In this document: positions 7,430 to 10,832 of the stretch, piece by piece | Layout of the letters: each line of letters begins with the position of its first letter | Numbering within the stretch: the stretch's first letter is position 1 | Assembly: GCA_002482685.1 (NCBI GenBank) | Contig: DLGL01000125.1 | Span: forward strand, 1-10,832 | Source of the DNA: Bacteriovoracaceae bacterium UBA7695 | GTDB taxonomy: Bacteria; Bdellovibrionota; Bacteriovoracia; Bacteriovoracales; Bacteriovoracaceae | Direction: 5' to 3' | Length of the DNA stretch: 10,832 bases | Position numbers and translations under genes: made by a program | Notes under the pieces: model-generated | The model's database searches: none | Seen by the model: only the letters and a program-made list of their open reading frames with translations | Told to the model about the DNA's origin: nothing

Positions 7430-8297
7430 CATTTTGCTCGATGTGATCGATGATCATGCCAGCAATGTCCAGACCTGTAGAATTCTCAATTCCCTGAAGA
7501 CCCGGCGAAGAGTTTACTTCTAAAACTAATGGTCCACGGGCCGAGCGAAGTAAATCCACACCCGCTACATTCAGACCCAAAGCTTTGGCCGCATTGACAG
7601 CAACCTGAGCTTCTTCTTTAGTGATCTCAACCGGGATAGCACTTCCACCACGATGAAGGTTTGAGCGGAACTCTCCTTCCTTGGCCCTTCTCATCATACT
7701 GGCCACGACTTGATCGCCAATAACAAATGCCCGTATGTCACAGCCATTACTTTCTTTTATGAATTCTTGAACTAAGAAATGCGCTTTCATCTGACGAAGA
7801 CCATCGATCACACTTTCAGCGGCCTTTGGTGTGTCGGCCAGAATTACACCTTTACCTTGAGTGCCTTCGATGAGTTTAATCACACAAGGAGCGCCACCCA
7901 CCATCTCAACCAGTTTACTACTCATCTTAGTGGAGTGAGCGTAACTCGTTGTGGGAAGACCGATCCCGGAGCGTGATAGGATTTGCAAACTTCTGAGTTT
8001 ATCTCTGGAGCGAGAAATCGATGTCGAATCATTAAGCGTGTACATCCCCATCATTTCGAATTGTCTGAGAATGGCCGTACCGTAAAAAGTAATACTTGCA
8101 CCAATTCTCGGAATGACAGCATCAAATTTATTCAGCTGCTGATCACGAAGATGAACCATCGGCTTGGCCGAAGTTATATTCATGTAACAACTTAAAGGAT
8201 TAACCACCTGAACATCGTGACCCCTGGAGAGGGCCGCTTTAACTAAGCGGTGGGTGGAATAAATTCTGGGATTACGTGAAAGGATGCCTATTTTCAT
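7398..8297 (-). CDS. rimK: Ribosomal protein S6 modification enzyme (S6--L-glutamate ligase)
   Basis: The 299-residue ATP-grasp ligase is collinear with E. coli RimK (300 aa). It has an N-terminal domain starting MKIGILSRNPRIYSTHRLVKA, the segments LSCYMNI (35-41), FDAVIPRIGASITFYGTA (58-75) and LRQFEMMG (77-84), and the ATP loop KLIEGTQGKGV (141-151). Then come VQEFIKE (176-182), RRAKEGEFRSNLHRGG (203-218), and the magnesium ligands D248, E260 and N262 in AGVDLL and LEVNSSPGL. In E. coli this enzyme adds glutamates to the C-terminus of ribosomal protein S6 and can make poly-glutamate. It is the last gene of the HMA-flavodoxin-rimK operon, starting 9 nt after the flavodoxin stop with no strong ribosome-binding site, so coupling is likely. 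Its last residues are encoded within the end of pyrD on the opposite strand. Identity is very secure; the substrate in this organism is inferred. Confidence 0.95.
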   Translation of the reverse strand: MKIGILSRNPRIYSTHRLVKAALSRGHDVQVVNPLSCYMNITSAKPMVHLRDQQLNKFDAVIPRIGASITFYGTAILRQFEMMGMYTLNDSTSISRSRDKLRSLQILSRSGIGLPTTSYAHSTKMSSKLVEMVGGAPCVIKLIEGTQGKGVILADTPKAAESVIDGLRQMKAHFLVQEFIKESNGCDIRAFVIGDQVVASMMRRAKEGEFRSNLHRGGSAIPVEITKEEAQVAVNAAKALGLNVAGVDLLRSARGPLVLEVNSSPGLQGIENSTGLDIAGMIIDHIEQNVKQNREYYAG

Positions 8298-8306
8298 GCT
8301 TAAAGC

Positions 8307-8762
8307 TTACTCTTGAACGGTTTTTTTTAATACCTTTATGAGTTCACTTAACCATTCCGGATACTGTTCTTCATAATAAAGATCGCAATCTAAGCGCGGC
8401 AGCAAAGGATTCCCGCCACGATTAGACAGGTACTCGTCAAAATCTTTTCCACACTGACAAAAGTGTGGGTAGTAGCGGTCCCCTAAACCCAGTACAGCAT
8501 ATTTAAGATTTTTTAATTGAATCTCTTCGTTGAACTTCAGGTAGCTCATCCACTCGGATGCATTATCCGGCGGCTCCCCATCACCATAAGTGCTGGTCAC
8601 TATCACCAGATAATCCATGTCATGAATATTTTCTGGATCTACATCGCCCAGACCTGAAACCAGAGTTTCAAATCCGGCACTCTCCAAACTCTCACCAATA
8701 ACATGAGCGAGATTTCTTCCGTTGCCAGACATCGTGCCGTAGAGAATGTTAACCGGACTCAT
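8307..8762 (-). CDS. CysJ-like single-domain flavodoxin
   Basis: The 151-residue protein is one complete flavodoxin fold. The FMN phosphate loop is YGTMSGNGRNLA (8-19). The isoalloxazine-contacting loops are TSTYGDGEPPDN (56-67) and LGLGDRYYPHFCQCGKDFDE (91-110), and the C-terminal helix is EWLSELIKVL (136-145). The loops resemble the FMN domain of diflavin reductases (sulfite reductase CysJ, P450 reductase) and MioC more than the classical electron-carrier flavodoxins. No FAD/NADPH domain is attached, so it must receive electrons from a separate partner not seen here. Three cysteines (102, 104, 126) are present. Its ATG overlaps the stop of the HMA protein by 4 nt (ATGA), and rimK follows 9 nt after its stop. 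This placement suggests a redox role linked to metal handling, but that is inference. MioC-type function cannot be excluded. Confidence 0.9.
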   Translation of the reverse strand: MSPVNILYGTMSGNGRNLAHVIGESLESAGFETLVSGLGDVDPENIHDMDYLVIVTSTYGDGEPPDNASEWMSYLKFNEEIQLKNLKYAVLGLGDRYYPHFCQCGKDFDEYLSNRGGNPLLPRLDCDLYYEEQYPEWLSELIKVLKKTVQE

Positions 8763-9037
8763 TGTTTGCGGGAGATTTTCACAGCTTCATAGCCGGCCTT
8801 TTTAATCGCAGCTTTGATCTCACTGTCAGAGATTTTTTTCCCTTTCAATTCTTCGAAGCGAGCTTTTTTTGTTTCAAGATTCACAGAAATACCTGTGGCC
8901 TTCTCTGTGGCCTCAAGCTCTTTAGTAATGGCCGAAACACACATTCCGCAAGTCATGCCCGCCACATCGACTTCCAGTTTGGCAGCATAGACACCGAAGC
9001 TGAGGGCAAGGGTCGCTAGAATAAACGAAATTTTCAT
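8759..9037 (-). CDS. Periplasmic heavy-metal-associated (HMA/MerP-like) protein
   Basis: The 92-residue protein has a signal peptide (MKISFILATLALSFGVYAA, cleavage around 18-19) followed by one HMA domain. The metal-binding loop is GMTCGMC (27-33), with ligands C30 and C33 after the first strand (KLEVDVAGM). The beta-alpha-beta-beta-alpha-beta pattern continues through GISVNLETKKARF (49-61), the helix SDSEIKAAIKKAGY (70-83), and the last strand (EAVKIS). GMTCxxC is used by copper carriers and by mercury-binding MerP alike; the sequence does not decide between them. Export points to a periplasmic scavenger. The start is well supported by GAGGAG, with GGAG 7 nt upstream of the ATG. It is the first gene of an operon with the flavodoxin and rimK, and it is divergent from the MerC-like gene. 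Confidence 0.88.
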   Translation of the reverse strand: MKISFILATLALSFGVYAAKLEVDVAGMTCGMCVSAITKELEATEKATGISVNLETKKARFEELKGKKISDSEIKAAIKKAGYEAVKISRKQ

Positions 9038-9135
9038 GGGTTATCTCCTCAATAAGGCGTATTTTTTACAACTTTGTCGCAATTGTCACTGAGTCATTAT
9101 AGACGAGGAAAAACAACTCGTGTATACCCTGCGGT
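9038..9135. promoter_or_regulatory. Divergent metal-gene control region with two dyads
   Basis: Ninety-eight bases separate the HMA operon (minus) from the MerC-like gene (plus). On the minus strand a perfect TATAAT lies at 9101-9096, and TATACA (4 of 6 to TTGACA) lies at 9126-9121. The spacer is an unusually long 19 nt. A dyad ACGAG-N9-CTCGT (9103-9121) sits almost exactly in that spacer. MerR-family promoters have this geometry. A second palindrome, ATACC-CTGC-GGTAT (9124-9137), overlaps the -35 and the ATG of the MerC-like gene and resembles CsoR-type copper operators. On the plus strand TTGTCG (9074-9079), 18 nt, TATAGA (9098-9103) is a weak promoter candidate. No regulator gene is in the window. 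The motifs are seen; their function is inferred. Confidence 0.5.
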
Positions 9136-9519
9136 ATGAAAAAAGTCGTTTGGGACCGGATTGGGATCGCATTTTCCTCAGCCTGTGTAGTTCACTGTAT
9201 CCTAGTGGCGTTCCTTCCGCTATTTTTTCCCGCTATCGCTGTCTATACCCACTCCTCATGGGTGCATGTTGTAGTCGCAGGCATTATCCTTTTCACCTCC
9301 CCGCTGGCCTTTATCCCAGGATTTAAAAAACACGGGTTAACGTGGATTTTCAAAACGGCCATTTCCGGAATTTTCCTGATCTTTCTAGGGATCGCTCTGG
9401 AGCATAAGGTCTCTGATCAACTTAGCCACGGTGTCTCGATTGTGGGAAGTTTACTACTGGTATTTGCCCACGCCAAAAACATCCAGCACTCCCATCGTCA
9501 CCAGCACCAGTGCTGCTAA
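9136..9519 (+). CDS. MerC-like membrane protein with His/Cys-rich tail
   Basis: The 127-residue protein has four hydrophobic segments (about 9-31, 40-60, 69-87 and 98-112), matching the MerC family. The first helix holds SSACVVHCILVAFLPLF, with C17, H20 and C21 as the probable metal-binding site. The tail after the last helix (HSHRHQHQCC, 118-127) adds four His and two Cys. MerC proteins of mercury-resistance operons import Hg(II) across the inner membrane, but many chromosomal MerC-domain proteins lie outside mer operons and their metal is unknown. No MerA, MerT or MerR is present here, so mercury resistance is not implied. The ATG at 9136 lacks a ribosome-binding site and falls within a palindrome. 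No other in-frame start exists between the upstream stop at 9100 and this ATG. Confidence 0.8.
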   Translation: MKKVVWDRIGIAFSSACVVHCILVAFLPLFFPAIAVYTHSSWVHVVVAGIILFTSPLAFIPGFKKHGLTWIFKTAISGIFLIFLGIALEHKVSDQLSHGVSIVGSLLLVFAHAKNIQHSHRHQHQCC

Positions 9520-9569
9520 AGAAAATGTTCTTTTAAACCGATAGGACCTTACTTCAAAGGACTATCTAC

Positions 9570-10409
9570 ATGCTTAAAATCACAACATATATCCTCCTCT
9601 CGTCAATTATGTCTCAAGTTTATGCTCAAGAGATTAAAGACTACGGCGGCCTCATTCCAGGGAAGAAGTTCACCATGACTCATTCCAAGACTGATTTAAA
9701 CGATTTAAATTCGGCGGCCAACTATAAAATCGATAAGAAAAAAGACAAAGAATTTTTCACCTATCACGAAATCCAAAAAGGTCCCAACGGGAAAAACCTG
9801 AAGGCTTCAAAGAAAGAGTCTTCCCTTATTGTTGAGAAAAAAGATGGCAAAGTTGTACGCGCTTCAAACCTGACTTTTATTGGGGACGTTGAAAAAGGCA
9901 CATCCAATGCGATGGAGCAGCTAACGACTTTCACCCTGGAAAATGACGGGTCCCTTAATTCTCATACTATTTGTCAGCAGTTTTATGCCGTTGGATTTTT
10001 AGGAAAAGAAAATGAACTCTCCGATTATCAGTGTATGACCTTAAGTGAAAAAGTTTGCGAAGAGGTAAATAAGATTGAAAAGAAAGCAAAACTCAAAAAA
10101 GATATGCAGCAGTGTAAGGACTCTCTTGTGAGTTACACCAAAGATATGGAAACACTTGCCCTGGCCGCAGGAAAAGATCACAAACGCGACATCGACGTTC
10201 TAAAAGGATTTGGCTCTGGTCTTGGCCGCAACTACAAGAACGCGTTTGATGTTTCTAAAGAAGAAGCGCTTCCGATCACAAGGCTTCTTCAGGCCCATGA
10301 GAAAGCTCAGGCAAACTGTAAATTTTTAAAAGAGAATGGTTACTTTGAAAAAGATAAAAGTCCGAATAAGAAAAAAGTCGAGGTTGCCCCTGGATCGTCC
10401 GTTCAGTAG
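9570..10409 (+). CDS. Secreted protein of unknown function, five cysteines
   Basis: I do not recognise this 279-residue protein. The first 20 residues form a signal peptide (MLKITTYILLSSIMSQVYAQ, cleavage near VYA-QE). The ATG is supported by AGGA, 8 nt upstream. The mature protein is lysine-rich. Its first half (about 25-125) looks beta-rich (FFTYHEIQ, SSLIVEKKDGKVVRASNLTFI, EQLTTFTL), and its second half (about 155-255) is helical. All five cysteines (135, 155, 163, 182, 250) lie in the second half, so two disulfides and one free thiol are possible. The C-terminus is disordered (KSPNKKKVEVAPGSSVQ). It ends in two tandem TAG stops and a hairpin terminator. It is on the same strand as the MerC-like gene, 50 bp downstream, and could be co-transcribed, but nothing links their functions. 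Confidence 0.75.
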   Translation: MLKITTYILLSSIMSQVYAQEIKDYGGLIPGKKFTMTHSKTDLNDLNSAANYKIDKKKDKEFFTYHEIQKGPNGKNLKASKKESSLIVEKKDGKVVRASNLTFIGDVEKGTSNAMEQLTTFTLENDGSLNSHTICQQFYAVGFLGKENELSDYQCMTLSEKVCEEVNKIEKKAKLKKDMQQCKDSLVSYTKDMETLALAAGKDHKRDIDVLKGFGSGLGRNYKNAFDVSKEEALPITRLLQAHEKAQANCKFLKENGYFEKDKSPNKKKVEVAPGSSVQ

Positions 10410-10414
10410 TAGAT

Positions 10415-10445
10415 AAAAAAAAAGCCACCCGAAGGTGGCTTTCTT
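10415..10445. terminator. Bidirectional intrinsic terminator
   Basis: The stem pairs aaaGCCACC (10421-10429) with GGTGGCttt (10434-10442) around a 4-nt loop. It lies between the convergent ends of the secreted-protein gene and the L31 gene. Read on the minus strand it is a C(UUCG)G tetraloop followed by nine T, a strong terminator for the L31 transcript. Read on the plus strand the loop is CGAA and the tail is TTTCTT, which is weaker but workable for the secreted-protein gene. Confidence 0.93.
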
Positions 10446-10451
10446 GAGAAA

Positions 10452-10694
10452 CTATTTTTTTCCGTATTTCTTTTTGAAACGATCAACACGGCCTTCAGTA
10501 TCCATAACACGTTGAGTTCCTGTGTAGAATGGGTGAGAACCAGAAGAAATATCAACTTTGAAAAGTGGATATTCTTTACCATCAAGAGTGATTTTATCAG
10601 TAGTCTTGATTGTTGATTTAGTGATGATTTCGAAGTCACAAGAAACATCTTTGAAAACGACGTCTCTATAGTCAGGGTGAATACCTTTTTTCAT
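10452..10694 (-). CDS. rpmE: 50S ribosomal protein L31, type-B-like
   Basis: The 80-residue protein begins MKKGIHPDYRDVVFKD and continues with TKSTIKT (25-31), LDGKEYPLFKVDISSGSHPFYTG (37-59) and GRVDRFKKKYG (68-78), the L31 pattern. The longer middle section and the lack of the CxxC zinc pair before HPFYTG place it with the zinc-independent type B form (often rpmE2 or ykgM). One cysteine remains (C19). L31 sits on the large subunit and bridges to the small subunit. The start is the ATG at 10694, with AAGGA 7 nt upstream. The adjacent ATG at 10700 is too close to that site, and a longer open frame back to 10772 has no homology. The gene is monocistronic: its own promoter lies upstream and a strong terminator follows. 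Confidence 0.93.
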   Translation of the reverse strand: MKKGIHPDYRDVVFKDVSCDFEIITKSTIKTTDKITLDGKEYPLFKVDISSGSHPFYTGTQRVMDTEGRVDRFKKKYGKK

Positions 10695-10743
10695 ACGCAT
10701 ATCCTTAATAAGTGATCTAATAGTACTAAAATGAAGTTCCAGC

Positions 10744-10772
10744 AATTTACCTATGGCCCAGCATGCTGTCAA
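10744..10772 (-). promoter_or_regulatory. Promoter of the L31 gene
   Basis: On the minus strand a perfect TTGACA (10772-10767) is followed, after a 17-nt spacer, by TAAATT (10749-10744; 4 of 6 to TATAAT). Transcription would begin near 10737, leaving a leader of about 43 nt before the L31 start. The 10-bp palindrome CAGCATGCTG (10759-10768) overlaps the inner part of the -35 and could be an operator. It does not match any Zur box I know. Confidence 0.65.
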
Positions 10773-10794
10773 TCCAGAAAATTACTTTTTCCCT

Positions 10795-10832
10795 GCAGCA
10801 AGAACGATGCTGGCCAGCATCGTTCTTGCTGC
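10795..10832. repeat. Perfect 38-bp palindrome ending at the window edge
   Basis: Two 19-base arms, 10795-10813 and 10814-10832, are exact reverse complements with no spacer. The centre reads CTGGCCAG. Because the second arm ends at the last base, the true palindrome may extend further. There is no T-run on the visible side, so it is not an obvious intrinsic terminator for a gene read on the minus strand. It may be an assembly fold-back at a contig end or a genuine cruciform-forming sequence upstream of the L31 promoter. Confidence 0.95.

Noticed and set aside
9136..9519. A mercury-resistance (mer) operon
   Set aside because: Only MerP-like and MerC-like proteins are present, on opposite strands, with no MerA, MerT or MerR. 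The same folds are used for copper and other metals.
9502..9535. Possible terminator after the MerC-like gene (CAGCAC-CA-GTGCTG and AAAGAA-AATG-TTCTTT)
   Set aside because: The first hairpin has a 2-nt spacer, sits inside the coding end and has no adjacent T-run. The second is nearly all A-T pairs. Neither is convincing.
10695..10772. N-terminal extension of L31 back to a TTG at 10772
   Set aside because: The extra 26 residues have no L31 homology, and the ATG at 10694 has a well-spaced ribosome-binding site. The promoter TTGACA lies at the extension's proposed start.

Overview
The window comes from a bacterial chromosome and carries ordinary housekeeping and accessory genes with little intergenic space. 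No tRNA, rRNA, IS element, phage or CRISPR signature was seen. The gene content fits a deltaproteobacterium-like predatory lineage (Bdellovibrionota, possibly Bacteriovoracia). That content includes a receiver/HD-GYP-like protein with a divergent middle region, many lysine-rich secreted proteins, a Prc-type tail-specific protease, a class 2 PyrD and an E. coli-like RimK. The taxonomic placement is an inference, not a proof.

Layout. Positions 1-741 (minus) hold the N-terminal 247 residues of a methylmalonyl-CoA mutase small-subunit-like protein that runs off the left edge. A 70-bp divergent spacer separates it from a plus-strand gene at 812-2134, which encodes a degenerate receiver domain joined to an HD-GYP-like domain. 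This gene overlaps tail-to-tail with a minus-strand cluster that reads from right to left. The cluster contains a small secreted protein (5903-6322), the periplasmic tail-specific protease Prc (3623-5803), a two-helix membrane protein (2918-3610) and a class I SAM-dependent methyltransferase (2124-2921). The last three are almost certainly co-transcribed, with a 12-nt gap and a 4-nt overlap.

pyrD (6401-7429, plus) encodes the membrane-bound quinone-dependent dihydroorotate dehydrogenase. It overlaps tail-to-tail by 32 bp with rimK (7398-8297, minus). rimK is the last gene of a tight three-gene operon: a periplasmic heavy-metal-associated (HMA/MerP-like) protein, a CysJ-like single-domain flavodoxin, then rimK. 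Divergent from this operon is a MerC-like membrane protein with a His/Cys-rich tail (9136-9519). The 98-bp region between them carries two nested dyads and a good minus-strand -10, which suggests metal-responsive control.

The right end holds a secreted five-cysteine protein of unknown function (9570-10409), a bidirectional terminator, and a type-B-like ribosomal protein L31 gene (10452-10694, minus) with its own promoter. The last 38 bases are a perfect loopless palindrome ending exactly at the window edge. It is either an assembly or contig-end fold-back or a very strong cruciform.

I did not find a clearly new multi-gene system. The most interesting points are the HMA-flavodoxin-RimK operon with its divergent MerC partner and control region, the terminal palindrome, the unusual HD-GYP/receiver protein, and an EF-hand-like loop in the methyltransferase.
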